From a virus, in the IMG/VR virus record IMGVR_UViG_3300037164_000059, positions 39,266-103,265 of that record: 64,000 nt of DNA; one strand, 5' to 3'. Made by a program: the position numbers and the translations under genes. The notes beneath the pieces were generated by a model, which saw nothing but the letters and a program-made list of their open reading frames with translations, was not told the DNA's origin and did no database searches. Positions 53,073-61,259 of this stretch are shown here, in pieces; position 1 is the stretch's first letter; every line of letters begins with the position of its first letter.

Positions 53073-54488
53073 TTATACATTAGTTAAATTATTAGAAACT
53101 ATTGTAAAAGAAAGTGTTTGTTTATTTTCATAATAATTACCATTTTTTAATCTTATTTGTAAATGATAATCTTGAGGTATTAACCATGATGTATCAAGAT
53201 TAAATTCATAACCAGTATTTGTTCTATTTACCGATGTAAATGGTATTACATCAATTTCATATTTATTAGCTATTGTAGTAAATAATCTATATTCAATATC
53301 TAAAGGTAAGAAATTATTTTGATTTGGATATAATTCTTTTATTGTTAATTTTATTTTTTTTACTACACCTGAAATAATATTTTCTCTTTCACCAATTCCC
53401 CAAAAATAAAAGAAATAATTATCAAATTGAATTTGATTTGATTGGTCAAATGTATAATATTTATCAGGAGATATTAAATAAAATTCTCCAACATGTTCAC
53501 TTTGTCTACTGTTTATTGTAACAGTCCACACATCTTTAAATAATACAGCATCTGGATAATTTTGTGAATCAACAAAATATGTTATTTTATAAATACCTTT
53601 ACCCACATTAACAATTGATGTTCCACTTAATATATCAATTAAATTATCTTCATTATCATATATATTGACTTTATTTACTATAATATCTTGTGAAAATGCA
53701 CCAATATTTATATATAAGTACAAATCATTACTTTTATCTAAATAAAAATAATTTCTATCATCAGTAATGGTATCATCAATAATAGTTTCAACATATGGTT
53801 CATACCAAGTATTAGTATTTTTTGCATGAAAAGCAACCGCTTCTCTATATGCTGTTTCTTGTGATTCAAGATTATTTGGAAATTTAAGACCAAGACCATA
53901 TGAAGAACCAGTAAATGCAGATGTTCCAGTATAACCAGTACCAAATAATCTTTGATTTATATAATTAGTAATATCAATATCAAGACTTTCATTTCCTTTT
54001 TCAAATCTTTCAGTAGCTATTGTTTGAGTTACACCACTAATATATGCACCAGAATTTATCCATAAAGTATTTGTTCTTGCTGAATACCAATTTGATGCTT
54101 CAATAATTGGTACAGCAATTACTGTATCATCATATATAAAATCATAACCACTACCTTCATCCCAATCTTGATTAATATTAAACAAATTTAAATCAAAACT
54201 ACTTGCTCTATTAATTGCTTGTGTATATGATTTTTGTCCAAGATATTGCGAAGCATAACTAATTGTATTAGTCATATGTAATATGTGTTTCACAATTCTA
54301 TTTGGATTAATAAGACCATCAGTAATTCTATTATGTAATTCAGTTAAGTCAATATCAAAAATAAATCGACTAACCTGTTTATTAGATGTACCATATGATA
54401 CTTCTGTAACAGGATTCTGCGAGTTATTGGTCTTATTATTAGTAATAAGAGTTGTGTTCTTTTTAAAATAACTTCTAAATATCGACAT
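53073..54488 (-). CDS. Probable virion protein, unknown role
   Basis: A 471-residue protein. An N-terminal helical part (TELHNRITDGLINPNRIVKH, ILHMTNTISYASQYL) precedes a mostly beta C-terminal half with Ig-like spacing (DDRNYFYLDKSNDLYLYINI, VWTVTINSRQSEHVGEFYLI, YHLQIRLKNGNYYE). I do not recognise the family; beta-rich C-terminus and the strong phage promoter motif (54514-54522) fit a baseplate or head decoration protein. It lies upstream of gene 32 on the same strand. Confidence 0.5.
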   Translation of the reverse strand: MSIFRSYFKKNTTLITNNKTNNSQNPVTEVSYGTSNKQVSRFIFDIDLTELHNRITDGLINPNRIVKHILHMTNTISYASQYLGQKSYTQAINRASSFDLNLFNINQDWDEGSGYDFIYDDTVIAVPIIEASNWYSARTNTLWINSGAYISGVTQTIATERFEKGNESLDIDITNYINQRLFGTGYTGTSAFTGSSYGLGLKFPNNLESQETAYREAVAFHAKNTNTWYEPYVETIIDDTITDDRNYFYLDKSNDLYLYINIGAFSQDIIVNKVNIYDNEDNLIDILSGTSIVNVGKGIYKITYFVDSQNYPDAVLFKDVWTVTINSRQSEHVGEFYLISPDKYYTFDQSNQIQFDNYFFYFWGIGERENIISGVVKKIKLTIKELYPNQNNFLPLDIEYRLFTTIANKYEIDVIPFTSVNRTNTGYEFNLDTSWLIPQDYHLQIRLKNGNYYENKQTLSFTIVSNNLTNV

Positions 54489-54505
54489 CTTTTTAATTTA
54501 TTATT

Positions 54506-54522
54506 GTATTTATTATAAATAC
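54506..54522. promoter_or_regulatory. Palindromic divergent promoter motif
   Basis: GTATTTAT-T-ATAAATAC is a perfect 8-base inverted repeat, so the motif reads toward both the virion gene starting at 54488 on the minus strand and the plus-strand endonuclease starting at 54529. Confidence 0.55.
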
Positions 54523-54528
54523 TAAAAC

Positions 54529-55632
54529 ATGAAATATAATACAGAAACATTTATTGAAAAAGCTAAAGAAATTCATGGCGATAAATATGACTATTCTTTA
54601 TCGGAATATAAAAAAAATCATTTAAATGTATCAATTATTTGTAAAAAGCATGGAGTTTTTAAACAGATACCTGCTAATCATACAAGAAAAACTAATCCAC
54701 ATGGTTGCCCTAATTGTGCGAGTAATAAAAAATTAACAACCAAAACATTTATTGAAAAAGCTAAAGAAATTCATGGCGATAAATATGACTATTCTTTAGT
54801 TAAATATATTGGCGCACATGATATTATAAAAATTATTTGTCTTAAACATGGAATTTTTGAACAAAAAGCATTTGCCCATTTGCAAAATTATGGGTGTCAA
54901 ATTTGTGGAAATAATAAAAAATTAACAAAAGAAATATTCATTAAAAAAGCTAAAGAAATTCATGGCGATAAATATGACTATTCTTTATCGGAATATAAAA
55001 ATAGTCACACTAAAATAAAAATAATATGTCCCAAACATGGAATTTTTGAACAAAAGCCAAATAATCATTTATCAAAACAAGATTGTTATAAATGTGGAGA
55101 AATTATTAGAAGCAATAATAAAATTTTAAAAGCTAAAAATAGTTTTATTGAAAAAGCTAAGAAAACGCATGGTGATAAATATGACTATTCTTTAGTTAAA
55201 TATATAAACTGTAGGTCTAAAATAAAAATTATTTGTCTTAAACATGGAATTTTTAAACAATCACCGCATTCACATATAAATAATCATGGATGTCCTGATT
55301 GTTATATTTCAAAGGGTGAATTTAAAATTAAAGAAATTTTAAATAATAAAAATATTAATTTTATATTTCAAAAATCATTTGATAATTGTAAAAATGAAAA
55401 TAATAAAAAATTAAAATTTGATTTTTATTTACCAAAACAAAATATTTTAATTGAATATGATGGAAAACAACATTATGAACCTATTGAATATTTTGGTGGC
55501 TTGAGTTCTTTTAAAATTACAAATGAATATGATAATATTAAAAATAATTATGCTAAAAATAATAATATTAAATTAATAAGAATACCATATTATAAATATA
55601 AAATTATTAATAAAATATTAAATTTTTTATGA
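54529..55632 (+). CDS. Homing endonuclease with four DUF723-like repeats and Vsr-like nuclease domain
   Basis: A 367-residue plus-strand gene. Four repeats of ~62 residues (TFIEKAKEIHGDKYDYSLSE, KIKIICPKHGIFEQKP, ending H..C) occupy residues 1-255, with stretches of identical DNA between repeats. The C-terminal ~110 residues form a Vsr-like PD-(D/E)XK domain (KLKFDFYLPKQNILIEYDGK, QHYEPIEYFGG, IKLIRIPYYK). It is a longer relative of the gene at 38417-39145. It lies between two minus-strand virion genes, next to a bidirectional promoter motif. Confidence 0.85.
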   Translation: MKYNTETFIEKAKEIHGDKYDYSLSEYKKNHLNVSIICKKHGVFKQIPANHTRKTNPHGCPNCASNKKLTTKTFIEKAKEIHGDKYDYSLVKYIGAHDIIKIICLKHGIFEQKAFAHLQNYGCQICGNNKKLTKEIFIKKAKEIHGDKYDYSLSEYKNSHTKIKIICPKHGIFEQKPNNHLSKQDCYKCGEIIRSNNKILKAKNSFIEKAKKTHGDKYDYSLVKYINCRSKIKIICLKHGIFKQSPHSHINNHGCPDCYISKGEFKIKEILNNKNINFIFQKSFDNCKNENNKKLKFDFYLPKQNILIEYDGKQHYEPIEYFGGLSSFKITNEYDNIKNNYAKNNNIKLIRIPYYKYKIINKILNFL

Positions 55633-55637
55633 AAACA

Positions 55638-55665
55638 ATAAAGACTACTATTAAGTAGTCTTTAT
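55638..55665. terminator. Bidirectional terminator between convergent genes
   Basis: Perfect 12-base stem ATAAAGACTACT / AGTAGTCTTTAT with loop ATTA, followed on the plus strand by TTTTTTA. It lies five bases after the endonuclease stop and just before the stop of the convergent lipoprotein gene. Confidence 0.85.
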
Positions 55666-55669
55666 TTTT

Positions 55670-55891
55670 TTATTCAAAAACAATTATTTCTTGTTTCCTG
55701 TGCTGCTTTTTATGTTTTGAAACATCCTTATGAATTTTATTTACGGTTTTAGAATAATTTTTACGTGCTGTATATTGTGATGTATTTTTTTTTGAATGAC
55801 ATCCAATTAATAAAAATACAAATAATATAATTAATATAATATTAAGTATTTTTATATTTATTCCAAAGTTCAAAAAATTCTTCTTTTTCAT
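55670..55891 (-). CDS. Small lipoprotein, possible outer-membrane spanin
   Basis: A 73-residue protein. A basic start (MKKKNFLNF) is followed by a hydrophobic stretch ILNIILIILFVFLLIGC, with LIGC as a lipobox, and then a polar Lys/His-rich tail (KKNTSQYTARKNYSK). Signal peptidase II would leave a 43-residue lipoprotein. Small phage lipoproteins are often outer-membrane spanins of the lysis system. Its first 50 bases overlap the end of the acidic virion gene in another frame. The lipoprotein call is good, the spanin role a guess. Confidence 0.65.
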   Translation of the reverse strand: MKKKNFLNFGINIKILNIILIILFVFLLIGCHSKKNTSQYTARKNYSKTVNKIHKDVSKHKKQHRKQEIIVFE

Positions 55892-58223
55892 TATCTTTTA
55901 AAGAATTAAAATCTTTTTTTTGATATTCTTGATATTTTTTCAAACTATCGGCATTTTCTGCTTCAACATTTGAATTTGAACCGACCACTGATTTTGCACT
56001 ACTTGCACCAATAATATTTTCTTCTACTTTAATACCACGTTTAGCTAATATTTCTCTTGCTTCTTCTTTTGTCATTCCACCCATAACATTAGCCATAGCA
56101 CCCGGCATTTTTATTGTCTTTTTTGCAATTTGAATTTGATGCCACGTTGCTGGGTCTTTTTGCTTTAATTCACTTTCACTATCTTCTTTAATTGTAAGGG
56201 CTTTAGGAGTTTCATCATCTCCAATATTATCTCCAACATTTTTTGGTTCATATCCAAGCAAAACATCAGTCATTTCTTTATCATCTGGTTCATTATTAAA
56301 TTTTTTTGCAAATTCAACTGGTGAACCCATGTCCATATCTGGATTTGTTAAACCATTTTCTTCATTTCCTTCTTCAGCATCTTTTGCTGCTTCAGCTTGT
56401 GCAGAATCTTGTGGAGTATCTTTAACAGTATAATATTCAGGATTTTCAGTAAGATGGTCTAATACAATTTCAATTGCAACTAATGGGTCATCAGTATGTT
56501 CTTTTTCAACTTCCAAACCCTTTGTTACTTGGTCTGGGTCAAATTCAAGTAGAGATTTACCATCACCCTTACCACCTTGAATAATTTCACCTTGTTCTTC
56601 TTTTTCTTTTGCAAGTTGTTCAATATTTGGTTCTTCATTATCAAATGACTGATGTGACATTTGTTCATCATCTTCATTTAACTTCGATAAATCATATTGT
56701 AAACCAATATAACCAATACTTGAATTCCATGACATAATATAACCATCTTTTTCATAAGTTTGGTCACCAGTGCCATGTCCTAATTCTTGACTACCTTGAT
56801 GTTCTCCGGGATAATGCCATTGTTTTAAATATTCTAATGCAGCATCTTTACCTTTTGTACTAAGTATTTCCAAAGGTTGATATGCTTCATCACCTTGTAA
56901 AAAAACAATATCTTCATATTTATCTTGGTCAGTACTTTCACTAACACCAGTTTTAATTTTTAATTTTTTTATTTTATGTTTTTTTTTCGGTTTTGGATAT
57001 TTTGTTATTGTTTTAATTTCTTTTGGAATACCCATTTCTTCTGGATAATCTGTTTCATTTAATTTTGCTAAACTCGCATTATATATTTCCAATGCCACGT
57101 TTTTAACCATTGCAATATAATCTTCTTTTGATGTTTGAAATTTTTTAGCACCTAATTGCATATCAATATATGTTTCAGCATTATTAATTATTATTTTTTT
57201 CTTTTCTGGACTTAATTGTTGTTCATAAGTTCTTGAAAGTAAATTTGTTGCATCTAAATTTTCTAAAAATGGTTCAGCCATACTTGGATAAACTCTTTTC
57301 TTTCCAGCAGCCATATGACTTTCAGGGTCTGGTTTTTCTAAAGCAGGTGGATTTATTTTATCAATTTCTGCCAATATTTGATTTACTGTTGGTGCAGAAA
57401 CACCTTTTGCAATCAAATTATCATATGCTTGCATAATTATTTTTTCCTTTTCTGGAGAAATTGGTTCATCGGGTTCTGATGGTTTAATATTATCTGGATT
57501 AACAATATCTGGTTCATCATCAGTAGAAATATCTGTATCACTATAATCTGGTGGCAAATCCAAAACATCTCCTTCAGGTTGTTCTTCTTCAGGATTATAT
57601 TCCTGTATTTCACTTACATATTTTTCCAATTCAGGTGAATTAACTCTTACTTCAGGATTTGTTGGTTTTTCATCTGCATATGCTTTAAGTATTTGCATTC
57701 CTTCTCTATTTTTAGCACCAAATGGATAAGAATCAATTTTTTTTATAGCTTCTTCATAAAGTTCATCAACTTCAGGTTGTTCAGATTCAACATCAACAAA
57801 TTCACTAACAATATCAACTAATTCTTGACCATGTTGAGCATTAAATTGTTTCAATGCATTTACATCCATTTCAATAGTTTGACCACCACCTTTTGTATTA
57901 AATGTGAAACCATCTAATTGTGCTGAATCAACATTAAATACCCCATCTTGTTCACTTTGACTTGAAGTAACTTTGAATTTGAAATTTACATTATTACCAC
58001 CTTTATCAGTGCCAATTATTTCAACAAAACTTTCATCACCACTAACTTGATTATTTGTATGTTGAATATTTAATTGATTGTTTTTTAATTCTTGAAATGC
58101 ATTTTCAAGAACTGAATTTGAATTATTGTTTTGTACAATTTCTTCATTCAATTGTATTTTATTAACCCTTTGGTACATTTCAAGAAATCTTTCTTTACTA
58201 CCAACTTGCGTAAGTATTTTCAT
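55842..58223 (-). CDS. Acidic virion protein with capsid-targeting-like leader
   Basis: A 793-residue acidic protein, rich in Glu/Asp/Pro and low in complexity for long stretches. Residues 1-27 (MKILTQVGSKERFLEMYQRV, then NKIQLNE) match the leader of the metallopeptidase gene at 58235-58687 position by position and end in LNE. The middle has a helical unit repeated twice (SPEKEKIIMQAYDNLIAKGV, SPEKKKIIINNAETYIDMQL). A compact domain lies near residues 460-530 (LEILSTKGKDAALEYLKQW, IMSWNSSIGYIGLQYDLSKL). Function unknown; an internal head or scaffold-type protein fits composition and leader. Confidence 0.6.
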   Translation of the reverse strand: MKILTQVGSKERFLEMYQRVNKIQLNEEIVQNNNSNSVLENAFQELKNNQLNIQHTNNQVSGDESFVEIIGTDKGGNNVNFKFKVTSSQSEQDGVFNVDSAQLDGFTFNTKGGGQTIEMDVNALKQFNAQHGQELVDIVSEFVDVESEQPEVDELYEEAIKKIDSYPFGAKNREGMQILKAYADEKPTNPEVRVNSPELEKYVSEIQEYNPEEEQPEGDVLDLPPDYSDTDISTDDEPDIVNPDNIKPSEPDEPISPEKEKIIMQAYDNLIAKGVSAPTVNQILAEIDKINPPALEKPDPESHMAAGKKRVYPSMAEPFLENLDATNLLSRTYEQQLSPEKKKIIINNAETYIDMQLGAKKFQTSKEDYIAMVKNVALEIYNASLAKLNETDYPEEMGIPKEIKTITKYPKPKKKHKIKKLKIKTGVSESTDQDKYEDIVFLQGDEAYQPLEILSTKGKDAALEYLKQWHYPGEHQGSQELGHGTGDQTYEKDGYIMSWNSSIGYIGLQYDLSKLNEDDEQMSHQSFDNEEPNIEQLAKEKEEQGEIIQGGKGDGKSLLEFDPDQVTKGLEVEKEHTDDPLVAIEIVLDHLTENPEYYTVKDTPQDSAQAEAAKDAEEGNEENGLTNPDMDMGSPVEFAKKFNNEPDDKEMTDVLLGYEPKNVGDNIGDDETPKALTIKEDSESELKQKDPATWHQIQIAKKTIKMPGAMANVMGGMTKEEAREILAKRGIKVEENIIGASSAKSVVGSNSNVEAENADSLKKYQEYQKKDFNSLKDNEKEEFFELWNKYKNT

Positions 58224-58234
58224 ATTAAATATTT

Positions 58235-58687
58235 TTATTCAAAAATTATTGAATTCATTTTACCGAATTCTCTCATTAATGCACCTGCAAGTGCATTCGC
58301 TTCATTTTCTTCAGGACTACCAGTATCATTTGAACTTGAAGTTAATCTTCCATCTAAATATTGTCTATAATGTATTAACTCATGCACTAATGTTCTCAAA
58401 ATATCTGCTAAATTTCTATTAGCAATAACAATTCTAATTTTTTTTATCTCTGGTGTATTCTTTCCAAAAGAATGCATTTCTTGTGCTTCTTTTTCATCAT
58501 TAGATAACACAATTTCTGGTAAATCTTTATCTAATTTTAATTTTTTATCAACAAATTTAATAAAGTCATTAATTATTGCTATTCTTTTTTCTTTAGGAAG
58601 CAATGCTTCATTCAATCCCATTCGACCAACTTTTTGCATCATTTCAAAAAGTCTATCCTTTGAGCCATATTGATGAAAAATTCTCAT
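58235..58687 (-). CDS. Predicted zinc metallopeptidase with capsid-targeting-like leader
   Basis: A 150-residue protein. The first 27 residues (MRIFHQYGSKDRLFEMMQKV, then GRMGLNE) form the shared leader ending in LNE. The rest contains LRTLVHELIHYRQYLDG, with the HExxH zinc motif, and downstream SPEENEANALAGALMRE, where a Glu would be the third ligand, as in gluzincin or SprT/ImmA-like peptidases. If the leader is cut by a prohead protease, a small active peptidase would be packaged. It ends 11 bases before the acidic virion gene. The target is unknown. Confidence 0.75.
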   Translation of the reverse strand: MRIFHQYGSKDRLFEMMQKVGRMGLNEALLPKEKRIAIINDFIKFVDKKLKLDKDLPEIVLSNDEKEAQEMHSFGKNTPEIKKIRIVIANRNLADILRTLVHELIHYRQYLDGRLTSSSNDTGSPEENEANALAGALMREFGKMNSIIFE

Positions 58688-58689
58688 TA

Positions 58690-59412
58690 TTAAATCATGT
58701 CATTAAAACTATTTTGCACATCTGTTTTAGACTTTTGTGGCAAATCATCAAAATCTGCAACAAATGTACCATCAGGTAATTCTTTTATACCCTTTTCCAT
58801 TTCCTGATTACGTTTTTCATTAAACCAATTTCCCGACCAAAAATCATTTAAATTAAAATAATATGGATAACTTACATTGGTTTTGTTCATTAACTTTTCA
58901 GAATTAGTTGGTTCTCGAACTTCCTGAACATCTGCATTAAGTGCTTCTAATTTAGTATTTATACCTTGAACAACATTATTCAAACCTTCTAATTGGTCAT
59001 GAATACTTTTCATGGCTTCAATATTGTGTTTTATAATTTCATTTTGAACGTCATTAACCTGATTATCAGGTTCAGGAGCACCCATTGGATTCGCCATAAG
59101 GTCTGAGGGTTCACCAGTCATAGGTTCTGCTGGAATTTCACCACTATCACCACCTGTTTTATCAAAAGCAGGTATTGGTGCATCAGTACCAATAGGTTGG
59201 TCATTTGAAGGTGCTGGAGGTTGTTCTCCACCACCCGGTTTTTCTGCATCTTCTTGTTCACCAGCTTCATTTGTTAATATAGGAACTTTATCAAATTCCT
59301 CATTACTACTAACTAATGGACGATATTTAGGGGATTCGTTGATTTTATAATCAACACGATAGTTAATCTTTCTTATTTCTTCTGAAAGATTAATTAAATT
59401 TTCATTTTTCAT
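58690..59412 (-). CDS. Virion-type protein with Pro/Gly-rich region and coiled coil
   Basis: A 240-residue protein. Its N-terminus (MKNENLINLSEEIRKINYRV, then DYKINE) resembles the shared leader and ends in INE at residues 24-26. A Pro/Gly/Glu-rich stretch (residues ~50-115) is followed by a coiled coil (DQLEGLNNVVQGINTKLEAL) and a C-terminal segment VSYPYYFNLNDFWSGNWFNE. I do not recognise the family. It lies directly upstream of the metallopeptidase gene. Confidence 0.55.
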   Translation of the reverse strand: MKNENLINLSEEIRKINYRVDYKINESPKYRPLVSSNEEFDKVPILTNEAGEQEDAEKPGGGEQPPAPSNDQPIGTDAPIPAFDKTGGDSGEIPAEPMTGEPSDLMANPMGAPEPDNQVNDVQNEIIKHNIEAMKSIHDQLEGLNNVVQGINTKLEALNADVQEVREPTNSEKLMNKTNVSYPYYFNLNDFWSGNWFNEKRNQEMEKGIKELPDGTFVADFDDLPQKSKTDVQNSFNDMI

Positions 59413-59426
59413 TTTAATGAATATTT

Positions 59427-59621
59427 TTAATATACTTCTCTAAGTAATTGTCTTCCATCCGATGTAACGAACTGTTTATCAATACGTTCAATAATAAGAC
59501 CGTCTCTTTCATCGAGAACAACTTTTTTAATCTTATCAAGTTTTGCTTTTTCTTCTAATTCTTCATCAGTTTTAAGAGTTTCAACAAAATCTTCAAGTGC
59601 TTTTTCTACTTTATTTTCCAT
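59427..59621 (-). CDS. Small helical protein, unknown function
   Basis: A 64-residue, acidic then basic helical protein (KVEKALEDFVETLKTDEELE, LDKIKKVVLDERDGLIIERI) ending in QLLREVY. No motif is recognised. A GTATTTATT motif at 59638-59647 stands before it, and it is the first gene of the run of virion-type genes 59621 to 55670. Confidence 0.6.
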   Translation of the reverse strand: MENKVEKALEDFVETLKTDEELEEKAKLDKIKKVVLDERDGLIIERIDKQFVTSDGRQLLREVY

Positions 59622-59637
59622 AGTACTTATTTTTTAA

Positions 59638-59647
59638 TAATAAATAC
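59638..59647 (-). promoter_or_regulatory. GTATTTATTA promoter motif
   Basis: Minus strand ATAGTATTTATTATTAAA, 16 bases before the ATG at 59621. Confidence 0.5.
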
Positions 59648-59746
59648 TATCTTATAATCATTTTGACAATATCACAACAAGATATCTTTTAAGAAGAGTA
59701 AAATTTGGGAATATTTTATAATTCAAATTCACATTTCTTGATTTTA

Positions 59747-60514
59747 TTAAAAAGAACTACCACCAATACCGCCAGTTTTATTTCTATTTAATGGTATCCA
59801 ACCCTCTAATATATATTTTTTAAGAAAATCTCCCTCTAATTTAATTGCCTCATTAACTGAAATATAATTCGTCAATTGTTTTCTAATTGGTATTATTCCG
59901 GTTTTTCTTATATGTATTGTAACACTATCTTTTTCATCAGAATTTCTATTATATTCTCTTTTAATTAAATTATATGTTAACCCAACATAAACATGATTAT
60001 CAGAAAATTCATATGAATATATACATCTTTTATATTTACTTCCAATTGGAATCATATGTTGACAAATTTCGTCAAGCCATTTGTTTTTTAACGAAATATA
60101 ATATACGTGAGGCGACTTTTTTATAAATTCTGTTTTTGTGTTATATTGTAATGCTCTTTGTTTACAATTTTTTATATTATTCCAATATCCATTCGGTAAT
60201 TTTTTAAATTGCATGTGCTGACAAATTTCATCAAGCCATCTATGATTTTTTGCTGCCTCATATGCCTTCTTATCATTTTTTTGAAATTCTATTCGAGAAT
60301 TATATTTCTTTGCATTTTTTTTACATTTATTTATACTCCATTTAATAGCAGAATAATATGGTTTTTTCATATGACTACATCCAATATTCAATAAATTATT
60401 TTTTCTCAATATCTCATATGCTCTTGAAGATTTTTTATAAAAATCGTTTCTATTATTATATTTTTTTACTTCCAATAATGAAGAATCAACATCCCACTTT
60501 TTATATTTTTTCAT
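59747..60514 (-). CDS. GIY-YIG homing endonuclease (second)
   Basis: A 255-residue endonuclease. Three N-terminal DNA-binding repeats (VKKYNNRNDFYKKSSRAYEI, AKKYNSRIEFQKNDKKAYEA, ALQYNTKTEFIKKSPHVYYI) are joined to a C-terminal GIY-YIG-type domain (RCIYSYEFSDNHVYVGLTYN, LIKREYNR, AIKLEGDFLKKYI). The gene at 49737-50510 has the same parts in a different order. Its ATG comes four bases after a strong terminator-like hairpin with a U run. Confidence 0.82.
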   Translation of the reverse strand: MKKYKKWDVDSSLLEVKKYNNRNDFYKKSSRAYEILRKNNLLNIGCSHMKKPYYSAIKWSINKCKKNAKKYNSRIEFQKNDKKAYEAAKNHRWLDEICQHMQFKKLPNGYWNNIKNCKQRALQYNTKTEFIKKSPHVYYISLKNKWLDEICQHMIPIGSKYKRCIYSYEFSDNHVYVGLTYNLIKREYNRNSDEKDSVTIHIRKTGIIPIRKQLTNYISVNEAIKLEGDFLKKYILEGWIPLNRNKTGGIGGSSF

Positions 60515-60550
60515 AAAAAAACCGTTAGTTTAAATAAATACTAACGGTTT
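60515..60550 (-). terminator. Terminator directly before a GIY-YIG start codon
   Basis: Perfect 11-base stem AAACCGTTAGT / ACTAACGGTTT followed on the minus strand by TTTTTTT and then the ATG at 60514. It serves the upstream gene (60571-61221) and could limit expression of the endonuclease. Confidence 0.8.
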
Positions 60551-60570
60551 ATAAATTTTTTAATTTATTT

Positions 60571-61221
60571 TTATATTATTATTACAATATACCTTTTTAA
60601 TAATTCAAAGTTTGGAAAAATTTTATAATATTTTTCGTATATCGAACCATCTATATCACATATACAACTATAATTCTCTGAATTACCGTTAAATGTTAGT
60701 TTTTCAATTTCTATTATTAATTTATCAACATCAAATTTAAAAAATCGATACATATCAAAATTAAGACCATATATTTTTTTATCGCATAAAATATATAACA
60801 TACTATTTTTTAAAAAATAATATTTGTCAATACTTTTAGGAATAACATCAATTATGTCTTGAACATCTTTTAATTGAAAGAAAACGGGGTCTAAATTAAC
60901 ATAAGAATATTTTGGTGTAAAATAAAATTGTGGTGCAAAATTTACAAAAGAATCAACTCCTTTAACATGTGATGCTTTACCTTCCTCAAAATTACATTCC
61001 CAATATAATTCATTGGTTATGATTCTTTTCTTAAGAATATCTGCATTTTGAATTATTAAATTATCGGGATTACAGGCTTTCATAAATGACCAACCCACAT
61101 ATAATGTTGGCATGGTTTTGTCTAATGTATCATATATAATAGATTCATTATAATAATTTACATATTCAACCCTTGTATGATTTACTAATTCTTTTTCAAA
61201 AATAACATTAGCAATTTTCAT
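60571..61221 (-). CDS. Protein of unknown function in glycan cluster
   Basis: A 216-residue alpha/beta protein. Segments such as MPTLYVGWSFMKACNPDNLI, LYWECNFEEGKASHVKGVDS and FVNFAPQFYF look like a conserved core that I have seen in large myophages without a name. The C-terminal part is a plain helical/strand segment (KLIIEIEKLTFNGNSENYSC). It has a promoter motif at 61237-61246 and is followed by a terminator. Neighbours are a HAD phosphatase and methyltransferases. Confidence 0.55.
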   Translation of the reverse strand: MKIANVIFEKELVNHTRVEYVNYYNESIIYDTLDKTMPTLYVGWSFMKACNPDNLIIQNADILKKRIITNELYWECNFEEGKASHVKGVDSFVNFAPQFYFTPKYSYVNLDPVFFQLKDVQDIIDVIPKSIDKYYFLKNSMLYILCDKKIYGLNFDMYRFFKFDVDKLIIEIEKLTFNGNSENYSCICDIDGSIYEKYYKIFPNFELLKRYIVIII

Positions 61222-61236
61222 ATTCTATTTTTTTAA

Positions 61237-61246
61237 TAATAAATAC
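61237..61246 (-). promoter_or_regulatory. GTATTTATTA promoter motif
   Basis: Minus strand AAAGTATTTATTATTAAA, 15 bases before the ATG at 61221. Confidence 0.5.
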
Positions 61247-61259
61247 TTTAATAAAATAT

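Noticed and set aside
54529-55632. Repeat region in the plus-strand gene as a tandem DNA repeat element
   Set aside because: The repeats are coding modules of a homing endonuclease with a relative at 38417-39145 and are explained by that.
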